Shown here piece by piece: positions 1 to 8,042 of a DNA stretch of 16,138 nt. The notes under the pieces were generated by a model. It did not search any database. It was not told the origin of the DNA and was given only the letters and a program-made list of their open reading frames with translations. Source of the DNA: Gracilaria vermiculophylla (taxonomy: Eukaryota > Rhodophyta > Florideophyceae > Gracilariales > Gracilariaceae); assembly GCA_019155205.2 (NCBI GenBank), contig JAHNZQ020000016.1, positions 150,326 to 166,463 of the forward strand. Reading direction: 5' to 3'. The position numbers and the translations under genes were made by a program. The first letter of the stretch is position 1. Every line of letters begins with the position of its first letter.

Positions 1-1513
1 CAACAGAAAACCGTTTCTCTGCACTTTCATCGGTCCCAGATTTGGTCTTCTTCCATTCTTCAACTCTGGCGCGTGCTCTTTCGAACGTTTGCTTGGGTCC
101 CAGAGATTGAGACTTTGGCTGCACGGTGCCCACAGGTGTCGGTGATGAAACGTTTCCGTTCCGGTCCAGATCCATGGCGATTGTTGTCCCAGTTCGCGTT
201 TTGGTCTTCTTCTGTTCTCCAACCTTGACGCGGTGTCTTTGGGAGCTTTGCTCTGCTCCCAGAGATTGGCATTTTGCCTCAACAATGCCCACCAGTAGCG
301 GTGATGCAACCTCTCTGCTTAGGTTCACATTCGTGCCTACTACATTTCTCTCGCTCTTCGCACGAGATACTGGGCCTGCATATTGAGCAGCGTATTTGAT
401 TGAGACTGGCTTATCTCTTACTGCTTTTGTTTCGCCTGCATTTCTTGTCTTCTGCGTCTCAACGCCTAGGAAGCCTTCATCAACTGCAGATTTTATGCCT
501 GTACTCTTCTTTGCGTCTTCATCCTCACTTAACTTTCCAATCTTGACAGAGTTGGTTTTATGTTTTTCGGTCCCAGACTTGTGTTCTTCTGGACGAACGG
601 GTACGCTGGTGTCAACCCCGTGAGCATCACATTCGCGGTGTCGAATGTGTGGGCTCAGAAGCGGTGAGTCTGCGACATTGTTTGTTTTCAACTTCTTTGA
701 AGTTGAGCAGTTGACGGCCGTCGGAGAAAGCCTTTTGTGCGACAATGGCCTTTTTCGGTTGTTAAAGCCGGCACAGATTCTTGTGCAACATCGCTTGTCG
801 CACATCTTCTGGAACCCTTGTGCTTCGGGTTCAGACTGTTGATGCCTGCCGATGGTCGTTTGTGCACCAGATCTTCGGTGATCTTGATGTGAACCATGTT
901 CGCCGCTCTTTTTCTCTCTTGGCTGGCACACCTCCTTTGGCTCACCATGCTTTCGCCCAAAATACTTGTTGGCGAGTAAGGGAAAGGGGGGTAGGCTGTA
1001 GGGATGTCTGCAGCGAGTTTGTTCTCTGCTCACTCGTTCTTGTAGCTCCCTCATTTCATAATACGCCTTTCGAGCTCCTGGAGGAAGGAGTGGAGAGGCC
1101 CAGTCATCTTTCCGCGCAGACGTCACGTAATATGATCCATGGCGCTGCAGGAGATAAGCGGAGATGTACGCTCGACGTTGAGAAAGATCCAGGTCATCAA
1201 AACTCGTTTGGAGCGAGGAAGTCACCTTCCCTCGAGGCGGACTCTGGTGGAAGGACCGATGCGTCTCAACAAAGGGTCCGTGTTGAGTAGATGTGTTGCT
1301 GTTGACGGCGGTAGTGGGGATGATGTCCGCCGCCTTTGCATCATTCCACAGTGCGGTGGAACTTTTCTCAAGAACTTCACTTGAGTCGGCAACCCTGGCG
1401 AGAGCATGCTCAGAATTGCCACAATTCGCCTCAACAGCTCTCTCCCTTTCCGACCCATCTTTTGGCCAGAAGAAGTCCACCACATTGGCAAAAAGCGACC
1501 AGATTCCGTGCAT
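1..1513 (-). CDS. Unrecognised large protein, 5' part only (runs off left edge)
   Basis: On the minus strand the frame with plus triplets starting at 2, 5, 8 and so on has no stop from 1741 to the left edge, about 580 codons; chance alone would not give this. The ATG at 1513 has A at -3 and lies about 160 bp downstream of a TATAAATA, so I take it as the start (504 codons visible, no stop seen). The protein begins with a short hydrophobic, aromatic-rich stretch (MHGIWSLFANVVDFFWP), then a Ser/Thr-rich segment, a more ordered-looking segment near 1040-1200 (rich in Tyr, Arg, Leu), and a long Lys/Ser/Thr-rich, probably disordered region. Two copies of a 53-residue repeat lie near the left edge. 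I recognise no domain. An alternative model adds an upstream exon at 1783-1885. That it codes is strongly supported; its function is unknown. Confidence 0.75.
   Translation of the reverse strand, partial: MHGIWSLFANVVDFFWPKDGSERERAVEANCGNSEHALARVADSSEVLEKSSTALWNDAKAADIIPTTAVNSNTSTQHGPFVETHRSFHQSPPRGKVTSSLQTSFDDLDLSQRRAYISAYLLQRHGSYYVTSARKDDWASPLLPPGARKAYYEMRELQERVSREQTRCRHPYSLPPFPLLANKYFGRKHGEPKEVCQPREKKSGEHGSHQDHRRSGAQTTIGRHQQSEPEAQGFQKMCDKRCCTRICAGFNNRKRPLSHKRLSPTAVNCSTSKKLKTNNVADSPLLSPHIRHRECDAHGVDTSVPVRPEEHKSGTEKHKTNSVKIGKLSEDEDAKKSTGIKSAVDEGFLGVETQKTRNAGETKAVRDKPVSIKYAAQYAGPVSRAKSERNVVGTNVNLSREVASPLLVGIVEAKCQSLGAEQSSQRHRVKVGEQKKTKTRTGTTIAMDLDRNGNVSSPTPVGTVQPKSQSLGPKQTFERARARVEEWKKTKSGTDESAEKRFSV
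29..316 (-). repeat. Degenerate tandem repeat, 159-bp period, inside the left-edge gene
   Basis: Three anchors recur at exactly 159 bp: TTTGGTCTTCTTC at 41 and 200, CCCAGAGATTG at 99 and 258, TGCCCAC at 127 and 286. The period equals 53 codons and the open minus-strand frame is kept through both copies. The encoded units share the pattern VGxVxxKxQSLGxxQ, then RxRV, then KKTK and a Thr. A further partial match (CGGTCCCAGA at 31 and 568, offset 537 bp, still in frame) hints at an older third copy. Confidence 0.8.
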
Positions 1514-1670
1514 TGTGTAGAGAAAGATGCAGTTTACCCTCTGTTCCGTCTTCCGTCCTCTGACGCCAATGTTTTCTGGCGATTGTGTTGAGCGTCCAGT
1601 GCAGAACGTAGCAGGCGCTGTCTCCGGATTGTTCGAAAGAAAAGAGCGGCGGCGATGCAGAGCAATGTCG

Positions 1671-1678
1671 TATTTATA
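1671..1678 (-). promoter_or_regulatory. TATA-like element upstream of the left-edge gene
   Basis: The minus strand reads CTATAAATAC here, a good TATA-box match about 160 bp upstream of the ATG at 1513, which would leave a 5' leader of roughly 130 nt. The long open frame continues through this element, so it may instead be coding if an upstream exon is used. Confidence 0.4.
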
Positions 1679-1719
1679 GCCATGCCAAATGCCGAGATAA
1701 ATCCAATCCGGCGAACTTA

Positions 1720-1782
1720 CTGACACAGGCGATTGCAGAGATCACATCAATAATAGTACGAATTGCATTTGAAGTGACTCAC
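1720..1782 (-). other. Candidate 63-nt intron (alternative 5' model)
   Basis: The minus strand has AAAG|GTGAGT at 1783/1782 and TGTGTCAG ending at 1720. Removing it joins an ATG-led frame at 1885-1783 (34 codons plus one base, preceded by an in-frame TGA) to the long open frame without a stop. The donor is strong; the acceptor has only a moderate pyrimidine tract. The TATA-like element at 1671-1678 favours the other model. Confidence 0.35.
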
Positions 1783-1885
1783 CTTTGCGGTGTTGGCATT
1801 CGTACCCAGCATTTGGTGGTCGTGAGCGTCGTTTCGGTTTTTCTCGGAGGTACGATAGTTTCACGACTGATAATTGCGACCCCAT

Positions 1886-2835
1886 TGTGACACGGCGCCC
1901 AGATCCCTGCCCGCTTCATATGGGTACAATCGCTGGCACGCCTCTCAATTCTTCGAGGTTTGACCTCACGTTGTGGATCTCCTCATAAAGATAATTCTGC
2001 TCAGAAGGGCTCGGGCCTCATCTCACGTTTAATTATTCGGATACATCTCGCTCACTTGCAATTCAATTCTTAACAGCACGTTTTTGACAGAGAATTGGTG
2101 CAAAATCACAGCCAAGTACAGCAGAAACTCGTATGCGAAACATTAATTCTGATCAAGCATGGCGCTGAAAGGCCAAGGTTTCTTTTGTTGTATATTCTCT
2201 TGAATGAATTGCAACACCATTAAGACGTCTCAAGAAATAAGCGCCTCTCACCTTCAATGGAATCTTGCATTGAGAAGACTGCGAGTAATGATTTGGGCTC
2301 TGTCCACGGTGTGTTTGTTCCCTTACGATAGAACTTTTAGCCGCGGTTTACTTTAATGCTTCTTGATCATTTGGAGAGAAGAATGCGTGCGCGAGCTGAC
2401 ACGAACTGAACTGATCATGGATCAGAATTTTACTGTAAGGTTGTGCACAGATGTCGAGCTCGAAGTGGTCAATGATAAACGTGTACACAACTACACCTGT
2501 CACCTGCAAATCCGTATGCTTGGGGTCCAGTGTCCGCAGGCAGTGCTCGACCTTCGTAGCCACTCTTACGATTGGTACTTGCGGAGGGCTGAACAACGAG
2601 GGACAGCGCTGCTTTTCCTTAAACTCGTATGCTCCATGATCAGTACGAAGGATACAACCCCGAAGTCTGCGAAACTCGTGAACAAAATCTAAGCGTGAAA
2701 AGCAATCTTCATCTACCGAATCACTGCATTGCATCCAACAAAAGCAAAAGTCTCTGGTTCCGCCTCGCAACTGCCTATTGTATTTGTTGTTAACACATCC
2801 TATTCAACTTCCCAGCCTGTATAACAACTGCAGCA
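1886..2835. other. Intergenic region with an ambiguous small ORF pair
   Basis: This stretch separates the left-edge gene (minus) from CSN1 (plus), which are divergent, so it should hold both promoters. I see no strong promoter motif in it. At 2417-2692 an ATG-led plus-strand frame of 91 codons (starts MDQNFTVRLC) overlaps a minus-strand frame open over 2348-2770. Neither is recognisable, and at most one can be a gene. Confidence 0.5.
2417..2692 (+). CDS. Possible small unrecognised ORF, 91 aa
   Basis: An ATG-led frame ends in TAA 143 bp before the CSN1 start. The product is mixed hydrophobic and charged, with no signal peptide, membrane segment or motif that I know. A minus-strand frame of similar length covers the same bases, so coding potential is not established on either strand. 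It could be part of the CSN1 upstream region or a decayed gene. Confidence 0.2.
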   Translation: MDQNFTVRLCTDVELEVVNDKRVHNYTCHLQIRMLGVQCPQAVLDLRSHSYDWYLRRAEQRGTALLFLKLVCSMISTKDTTPKSAKLVNKI

Positions 2836-4191
2836 ATGCAAGACGAAGCGCTCACTTTTGATCTCGATGTTTACGCCGCTCGATATAGAGGCCGCGGAAA
2901 AATCCACCGCATGCAGTTTATCGCGAACAAAAGCCCCTCATTACGCACTGATGCGCTGCGCATCGCCATTAACGAAGCCAAAAAAGGTCGCGACACTCTG
3001 CAGTACAAAAATCTAATCAACGAAGCGGACGGTCTCATCGGTGAAGAGTTCGAACTCGACTCAGCCTGGATCGAAGTGAACGATCGATGGGCAGGTCATG
3101 AATTGAAAACGTTACAGGAAACACTGGAAAGTAATCGCCAGCAACAGAACAAGGAGGTCATGAGGAACATTCACAGCGACTTGGGAGATTTCTTCCATAT
3201 GCGAGGCAGGCTACAGCACGCCAGAGGCGACCACATCAAGACACGTGATTATTGTACTCGTGCGGAACATAGCATTTACATGTGCTACAAGGTAATTCAG
3301 GTTAGCATCGAGGATTCCGACTTCGATCACGTTGAGAACCATTATTTCATGGCTGAGAGCACCCCCGATGCAGACAAGCACTCGCCTTTTATATGTATTA
3401 TGCGAGCGTGCGCTGGTTTGGCCAACATGGTCAGAGGTCAGTATGCACAAGCTGTGAAGAGATTTGTTGAGACAAACAATAACCCAAGTGAGGCCAGTAT
3501 AGGCGAACTGTCCCAGAAGTTCGGCGATATGATTGCTCTGGAAGATGTTGCCGTTTACGGTGGGCTTTGCGCAATGGCTACGAGAACAAGGGAACAGCTC
3601 ATCAAAGAAGTGATCAAGAATGCCGCGTTTGCAAACCTACTCGAACTTGTCCCGGACATGCGCGAGATAATCCATGATTTCCATAACTCCCGTTTCACTC
3701 GCTGTTTGCAGACGATGGACAAGATTCGACCCGAGCTTATGCTCGATATGTATCTGGGAGCTCAGAACCATGTGGAAGTGCTCTTTCAGATGATTCGCCG
3801 CAAAGCAATTGTGCAGTATACAACGCCATTCACGTCAGTTGTGTTGGGACGGATGGAGTCTGTTTTCAATACATCAGCCGAAGAACTGGAAGAAGAATTG
3901 CTCGCTTTAATCGAGTCCGGAGCAATTGAAGCGCGAATCGACTCGGAAAATCATGAATTAATCGCCAAGAAGGCACGACCGCGGATGGAAGCAATCAAAA
4001 GTGCGTTGAGAAAAGGTCGCGATGTCTTTGACGAAGCAGAAGCAATGCTGTTGCGAATGACACTTCTGAAGAATAATTTGCGGATTGAACAATCAGGAAA
4101 CATTATGGGATCTATGGGACCACGGGCTGGAAGCATCAGTTCTGTTGTCGACAATGTAGAGGATAGGGGACGGCCTCTTCGTCTTGGGTAG
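2836..4191 (+). CDS. CSN1: COP9 signalosome subunit 1 (CSN1/GPS1/FUS6)
   Basis: The intact single-exon 451-residue protein matches the usual CSN1 length (plant CSN1 is about 440). The start is supported because the family's opening block (DLDVYAARYRGRGKIHRMQFIAN, here from about residue 9) follows at once. The order is: N-terminal helical repeat region (about 10-260) with the conserved TRDYC block near residue 135, then a PCI/winged-helix domain (about 260-420) with the block LLELVPDMREIIHDF and, later, RKAIVQYTTPF and IDS. CSN1 is a scaffold subunit of the nuclear COP9 signalosome, which removes NEDD8 from cullins and so controls SCF-type ubiquitin ligases. The C-terminal tail after about residue 420 is not conserved. 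It is divergent from the left-edge gene, and an AATAAA follows the stop by 24 nt. Identification is by family knowledge and is strong. Confidence 0.95.
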   Translation: MQDEALTFDLDVYAARYRGRGKIHRMQFIANKSPSLRTDALRIAINEAKKGRDTLQYKNLINEADGLIGEEFELDSAWIEVNDRWAGHELKTLQETLESNRQQQNKEVMRNIHSDLGDFFHMRGRLQHARGDHIKTRDYCTRAEHSIYMCYKVIQVSIEDSDFDHVENHYFMAESTPDADKHSPFICIMRACAGLANMVRGQYAQAVKRFVETNNNPSEASIGELSQKFGDMIALEDVAVYGGLCAMATRTREQLIKEVIKNAAFANLLELVPDMREIIHDFHNSRFTRCLQTMDKIRPELMLDMYLGAQNHVEVLFQMIRRKAIVQYTTPFTSVVLGRMESVFNTSAEELEEELLALIESGAIEARIDSENHELIAKKARPRMEAIKSALRKGRDVFDEAEAMLLRMTLLKNNLRIEQSGNIMGSMGPRAGSISSVVDNVEDRGRPLRLG

Positions 4192-4212
4192 AAGCGTTCT
4201 TGGTCGTATAAT

Positions 4213-4227
4213 GGAATAAATTATTCC
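4213..4227 (+). terminator. Poly(A) signal AATAAA inside a small palindrome, CSN1 3' end
   Basis: AATAAA at 4215-4220 lies 24 nt after the CSN1 stop. It is embedded in an inverted repeat with 6-bp arms, GGAATA and TATTCC, around AAT. Confidence 0.5.
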
Positions 4228-4562
4228 AGTACAGTCGTTTGCACTCTGACTTATGGCTCTTGAATTGTGGACACACGTCAAGGCTGGAGTAAGGGCGCGA
4301 GAACTAGTCCGGGGTATATGCATCTACCTCTCTTGGCTAGAGGGAAGCGGCCGTTTTGGCTTTGCAAGCCTCGTGGGATGCAATTATGCCATAAGCTACT
4401 GGTTCCAGAGAAGATGTGGGTCAACCCTCAACAGTTGACCCTGAGGCGACCGTCTACTTCGGTGGTAAGATGCGTAGGTTGAACAGCGGCGTGATAACAG
4501 GTCGAACGGTCGCTCGGGGATCGTCCACTAAACAAGCCAGGGGTCCTTGCTTTCCGTTGGCA

Positions 4563-4575
4563 TTTTCCCGCCAAA
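4563..4575 (+). promoter_or_regulatory. E2F/DP-type site upstream of SLBP
   Basis: TTTTCCCGCCAAA contains the E2F consensus on both strands (TTTCCCGC forward; TTTGGCGGGAAA in reverse). It lies about 125 bp before the ATG at 4701 and is followed by ATTCGCGC, a weaker E2F-like core. The 11-mer TTCCCGCCAAA is repeated upstream of RPA1. SLBP is an S-phase gene in animals, which fits. Confidence 0.65.
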
Positions 4576-4700
4576 TTCGCGCGACAACCTTTTGCGGAAC
4601 TGTGAGCATTGTGTCGCTCGTATTGAGAACAAAACACCCCGCCTGCTCTGCATACCCCTGCCCACCGCTACACCACCGAAGCCAGACCTCTCTCCTCGCG

Positions 4701-5372
4701 ATGGGCTGCTCTCAAGTCTCCCGCAAATCCCATGCCCCCCGCTCTGGCTTCGAACCCTGTGATGCACGCCCTTTTAAGCGTCATCGCCCGTGGTGCGAAA
4801 CTGTAGAGCGCTTCGCGCTTGCCAACGGAATAGAGACCGATGAACACCGTCTTTCTCAGCGCCAAAAGCAAATCGCATTCGGCAAAAATACCATCGCTTA
4901 CGACCGCTTCATCGCGGCGTGCCCTCGTGACCAACGCAAAAAGGGTGACCCCATGACGCCGCTTATCCGACAAAAATGCTCAAAGCGCTCATTTATGGGG
5001 CAGGTCACCTCCTGGAAAAAGAAAATCTATGCGTACGTTGCAAAGTTGGACGAGGACGTGGCTGCAAATGGTGGATTATTGGACAATAATGAGTTTCGAC
5101 TGGACAGGGGTTTGACTGCGGGGGGGACTGTGGAAATTGGTGTAGGTGGCGTTTCAGCGGAGGGTGGGAGTTGTGGGGCGTCTCCTGGGCGCTCAACCGA
5201 AGCGGTGACGGATGACGGGGAGATTGACTTGAGTGACCTTGATGATATTGAGCTGGACGACCAGGGAAATGTTGTAACACGGCACGAGGATACTGCTTCC
5301 CGTGAGCTTAATGACGCAGCAGAAAAGAGCAACCAAAGTTGTCCCTCCATCTTCATGCCTTTCGAAGAATAA
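4701..5372 (+). CDS. SLBP: Histone RNA stem-loop binding protein (SLBP)
   Basis: The 223-residue protein carries the SLBP RNA-binding domain at about residues 45-115: TDE, then RQKQIAFGKNTIAYDRFI (54-71), PRDQRKKG (75-82), TP (86-87), SKRSF (94-98) and a Trp at 105. SLBP binds the 3' stem-loop of non-polyadenylated replication-dependent histone mRNAs and acts in their processing, export and translation. The family motif TPNK reads TPLI here, and the usual SRRSW reads SKRSF. The C-terminus is Gly-rich and then acidic (DDGEIDLSDLDDIELDD, about 168-184). I chose the ATG at 4701 (G at -3 and +4) because the E2F-type site lies just upstream; the ATG at 4470 is an alternative. It is convergent with the MED11 gene. 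The family call is strong; the start is moderately sure. Confidence 0.9.
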   Translation: MGCSQVSRKSHAPRSGFEPCDARPFKRHRPWCETVERFALANGIETDEHRLSQRQKQIAFGKNTIAYDRFIAACPRDQRKKGDPMTPLIRQKCSKRSFMGQVTSWKKKIYAYVAKLDEDVAANGGLLDNNEFRLDRGLTAGGTVEIGVGGVSAEGGSCGASPGRSTEAVTDDGEIDLSDLDDIELDDQGNVVTRHEDTASRELNDAAEKSNQSCPSIFMPFEE

Positions 5373-5561
5373 CAACGTTCCGCAGCGCTTCTAGAACGCA
5401 CTGAGAGGGGATTGCGTTTGAGCTACTTGTTCACGTGTTTCTCACCAATACAACAAACTGCGTTCCACGCACAGCACACCCAACTAGCGCGCACGATCTA
5501 AGCAAAACAAGTTTCCCCTCCGACTGCACCCCCAAAAGACATCCCACTTACTGCCTCTCAC

Positions 5562-5567
5562 AATAAA
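5562..5567 (+). terminator. Candidate poly(A) signal AATAAA for SLBP
   Basis: AATAAA on the plus strand about 190 nt after the SLBP stop and 21 nt before the MED11 stop, in the short convergent gap. Confidence 0.4.
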
Positions 5568-5587
5568 TGAAACGAGGCACCCGCATG

Positions 5588-6274
5588 CTACATTTCCACG
5601 GCATCTGCATTTTGCGATTCATTCACATCTGTTGCGCCGCCATTGAGCCCAATTTGTACGGAACGCTGTGCACTTGCGGCCCCAGCATCCGGACTCGGTA
5701 CGGCAATCGTAATGGGCGCGCCCGCAGCCAGCGGCGTGCGGGCGATGCCCCCAATCAATCCCAGCGGCGTGTTGGCCACGGGACTCGGCATGTAAGGCGG
5801 GCTAGGCGCCGAAGCCGGCGTACCCGAAACTGGCTCACCAAACAGGCGCAGCATGTGCGCGAGCGAGCGGTGAACGTGTGCAGTACTCTGCAATGCGAGG
5901 TCCGCCTCCACCAAGCAGAGCATTGTTATGTTCTCCTGAGGAATGTCGCTTGTCAGAGTTTCTATTTGCGAGCGGAGAATCGCTTGTACCTCGTGCACAT
6001 TGGTAATGAAGGCTTGTGCATGCGTGGCCGCCAGGGAGGCGTCCGGCGCGTCGGTTTGAGAGAGGGCGCGGATTGCTTCCGTCGCTTGCGATAAGAAGTT
6101 CAGCACCTTTTGCTCTGCGGTGCCAAGCTTCTTGAGCGACTCGACTGTTTTTGAAGGGCGCTGATGCTGGCCGACCATTGCGCTACGGGCAGATGCCGAG
6201 GCAATGGCGTGCCCAGAAAGCGGCAGATGACGGCGCGAAACATTAGCATTGAAATGTATCAAGAGGGCTTCCAT
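5588..6274 (-). CDS. MED11: Probable Mediator complex subunit 11 (MED11), with long C-terminal tail
   Basis: The 228-residue protein has a predicted helical core at about residues 43-148 (SLKKLGTAEQKVLNFLSQAT, then a Leu-rich helix with the block AFITNVHEVQAILRSQIETL). This has the pattern of MED11: an opening helix, a variable loop, and a helix with VQxxLRxQI. MED11 is a small head-module subunit of Mediator, which bridges transcription factors and RNA polymerase II. Known MED11 proteins are about 110-120 residues; here a Pro/Ala/Gly-rich tail follows from about 149 to 228. The ATG at 6178 (residue 33) is an alternative start that keeps the whole core. The gene is divergent from the DUF1664 gene (195 bp between starts). 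The match is by pattern only, so a different small coiled-coil nuclear protein is possible. Confidence 0.6.
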   Translation of the reverse strand: MEALLIHFNANVSRRHLPLSGHAIASASARSAMVGQHQRPSKTVESLKKLGTAEQKVLNFLSQATEAIRALSQTDAPDASLAATHAQAFITNVHEVQAILRSQIETLTSDIPQENITMLCLVEADLALQSTAHVHRSLAHMLRLFGEPVSGTPASAPSPPYMPSPVANTPLGLIGGIARTPLAAGAPITIAVPSPDAGAASAQRSVQIGLNGGATDVNESQNADAVEM

Positions 6275-6469
6275 CCGTCGCGAAACGTGTTTTATTGCGT
6301 TTTTAGCGTCGCATGTTGGCCCGCCCCCGCAGCTCAGACATCATCATCAGGACCGCTGAGCCGAACAGCGCGCCGACTAGACAGGCTTCCAACTCGCTCC
6401 TTCGCCTGCTTTCGGGCACCTCCACGCTGAAAAGGCTTCGTTATTGCCACTTTTCTGACCCTGCACGTT

Positions 6470-7423
6470 ATGGCGGCGCTTGGCGTGCGTTCGCTTGCGC
6501 TCCTCTTCGGCGCTGGCTTCTCAGGCTCTTATGTCTACAACCATCTTGACAAAGCGCGCTCCATTGCCGCAAGAATTCTGCGAGAAGTGGAGCAGAATGG
6601 GGGTGATGGAGCGAAATCAGACGCGACTTTGCGTCCTGATGGGGCAACACCACCGGTGGAAACTTCACCGCAGTTAGACGCGCTTTCGCGCCAACTGGCT
6701 TCTCTGTCACGCGAGGTCAACCGCTCCCGCGGTGATCAGTTGCTTATTATGCCTTCATACAAGGGCTCGCTCGGCACTATTACCGATATCTTCAATTTGA
6801 TCGGATGGGGTGTGGCGGCATTTTCTATAGGTGGGGTGGTATACTATGTGGCGTATCGGAAAAAGTTTAAGTTGACAGACTTGGCTTGGGTGAGTCAGAG
6901 CACATTTACAGGTACCGTGGAAGCCATGCAGAAGGGGATAACGCGAGTGAGTGGGGCGCTAGGCGCTGTGAAGAGGGAAATTACTCAGCGGTTGCGCGAA
7001 GTGGAAGGACGTGTTGATGGGGTAAAGGTTGCGCTGGCGGATCAAATTGAACGGGATGTAGGCGCGGTGAAAGTTGGAGTGGCGGAAGTGGGCAGTGAAG
7101 TAGCTGGGGTGAAGTGCGCGTTGGGGGACGTGAACGAAAGAATTGATCAGTTGGACAACAAGATTGATTTTGCTACGAGCGGGATTGTGGCTCTTGTAAA
7201 GGCGTTGTCCAGTGTTGCTCCGGACCGCCTTAAGCCAGGGTCACCGTTCTATGATCTAAGGAAGTTTGCTGATCTTTCGGACGCGAACGGCGGGAATTCT
7301 GGAATGCTGCGGCATCGGTTGTCTGCGGGCGGACTGCGTGGGTTGCTGACTGGGGAAGGTAGTGAAGAAAACGAAGTTAAAGGGAAGAGACGATCGATGG
7401 ATATGAAGAGCCCGGTCGTTTAG
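6470..7423 (+). CDS. DUF1664 family membrane and coiled-coil protein
   Basis: The 317-residue single-exon protein has the DUF1664 layout known from plants. There is an N-terminal hydrophobic segment (about 4-23, LALLFGAGFSGSYVYNHL), a Ser/Pro-rich linker ending in QLDALSRQLASLSREV (68-83), and a second membrane segment (about 106-128, ending VVYYVAY). LTDLAWVSQSTFTGTVEAM (135-153) follows, then a long heptad-like region (about 155-240) with repeating VKxxL and VxGVK units, and KIDFATSGI near 231-239. The basic C-terminal tail is not conserved. No biochemical function is established for the family that I know; the segments suggest an organelle or endomembrane protein with a coiled-coil domain. 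It shares a 195-bp divergent upstream region with MED11. The family call is by recognisable block order. Confidence 0.8.
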   Translation: MAALGVRSLALLFGAGFSGSYVYNHLDKARSIAARILREVEQNGGDGAKSDATLRPDGATPPVETSPQLDALSRQLASLSREVNRSRGDQLLIMPSYKGSLGTITDIFNLIGWGVAAFSIGGVVYYVAYRKKFKLTDLAWVSQSTFTGTVEAMQKGITRVSGALGAVKREITQRLREVEGRVDGVKVALADQIERDVGAVKVGVAEVGSEVAGVKCALGDVNERIDQLDNKIDFATSGIVALVKALSSVAPDRLKPGSPFYDLRKFADLSDANGGNSGMLRHRLSAGGLRGLLTGEGSEENEVKGKRRSMDMKSPVV

Positions 7424-8042
7424 AGTCATGTAGTCTTCCCGTGACGCTTATTACCGATTTGCACGCTATAACGCTGTTGATGCACCACATCGATATGAAG
7501 AATGACGGTTTACTGCTTCGGGTGAAAGCAGCGATACTAATGACACTTTTAACATCTGAGATTTCAGTTCGCATTACAAAACAGAGCTGCACCATCCCGC
7601 GTCAAAGATGTACATATTTCGAAACCCGCGAATCATTTGAAAGCCACATGATAATTCGAGTCCTCTGCTGTGGAGAAGTTCGCGCTCGATGTGAAGAACA
7701 GCGCACGAATCTCTTGAGCGTCACACCTCATTTCTTCCATTTCTGAAACTTCATTCGTAATGGTCAAAATCTTTGTCACAACGAACGGCGCAGTTTGCCA
7801 AAATCCACTCCCAGTATTTCGGTTCTAATCTACGATCCAAGCGACACCGGGAAGATGTATTTCCAACTTTTGACTCTTCTTGAATTGATAGCATTTCGGC
7901 TTCAGCCAAAATCATTAACATGTTACGAGTCCAAAAGTTACTCAAATAATAAAGGATTTACAAGTTTGTGCAAGTTAGTTGTTTCGGTTGCTCATGTCCC
8001 TGCAATCTGGAACGGGAAGTTAAGACACAAATTTCACGCATG
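7424..8042. other. Intergenic region between two convergent genes
   Basis: It separates the 3' ends of the DUF1664 gene (plus) and UTP15 (minus). It is AT-richer than the genes and contains an AATAAA on the plus strand near 7950, far from the DUF1664 stop. Open frames here lack good ATG starts or are antisense to UTP15. I see no RNA gene or repeat. Confidence 0.5.

Larger units (their letters stand above)
4192..4700 (+). other. CSN1-SLBP intergenic region, including the SLBP promoter
   Basis: It holds the CSN1 poly(A) signal, an inverted repeat with perfect 8-bp arms (GGGTCAAC at 4418-4425, GTTGACCC at 4434-4441, 8-nt spacer), and the E2F-type site at 4563-4575. The SLBP frame is open leftwards to about 4416, with an in-frame ATG at 4470, but that part looks like low-complexity promoter and leader rather than conserved protein. 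Confidence 0.5.

Noticed and set aside
60..272. Minus-strand 70-codon frame that also spans the 159-bp repeat
   Set aside because: It is closed by stops at both ends within the repeat, whereas the frame offset from it is open throughout and gives the better-matching repeat units.
781..1290. Plus-strand open frame of 169 codons
   Set aside because: It lies opposite the 580-codon minus-strand frame, which carries the in-frame repeat and is far longer.
4740..4760. tRNA-like B box (GGTTCGAAGCC on the minus strand)
   Set aside because: It lies inside the SLBP coding sequence and no A box or cloverleaf can be drawn at a proper distance.
5567..6094. Plus-strand open frame of 175 codons
   Set aside because: It is the antisense shadow of the MED11-like gene; Cys/Arg-rich shadow composition, no motif.
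7441..7746. Plus-strand 101-codon frame after the DUF1664 gene
   Set aside because: It starts with GTG, has no recognisable domain and sits in a convergent 3' gap.
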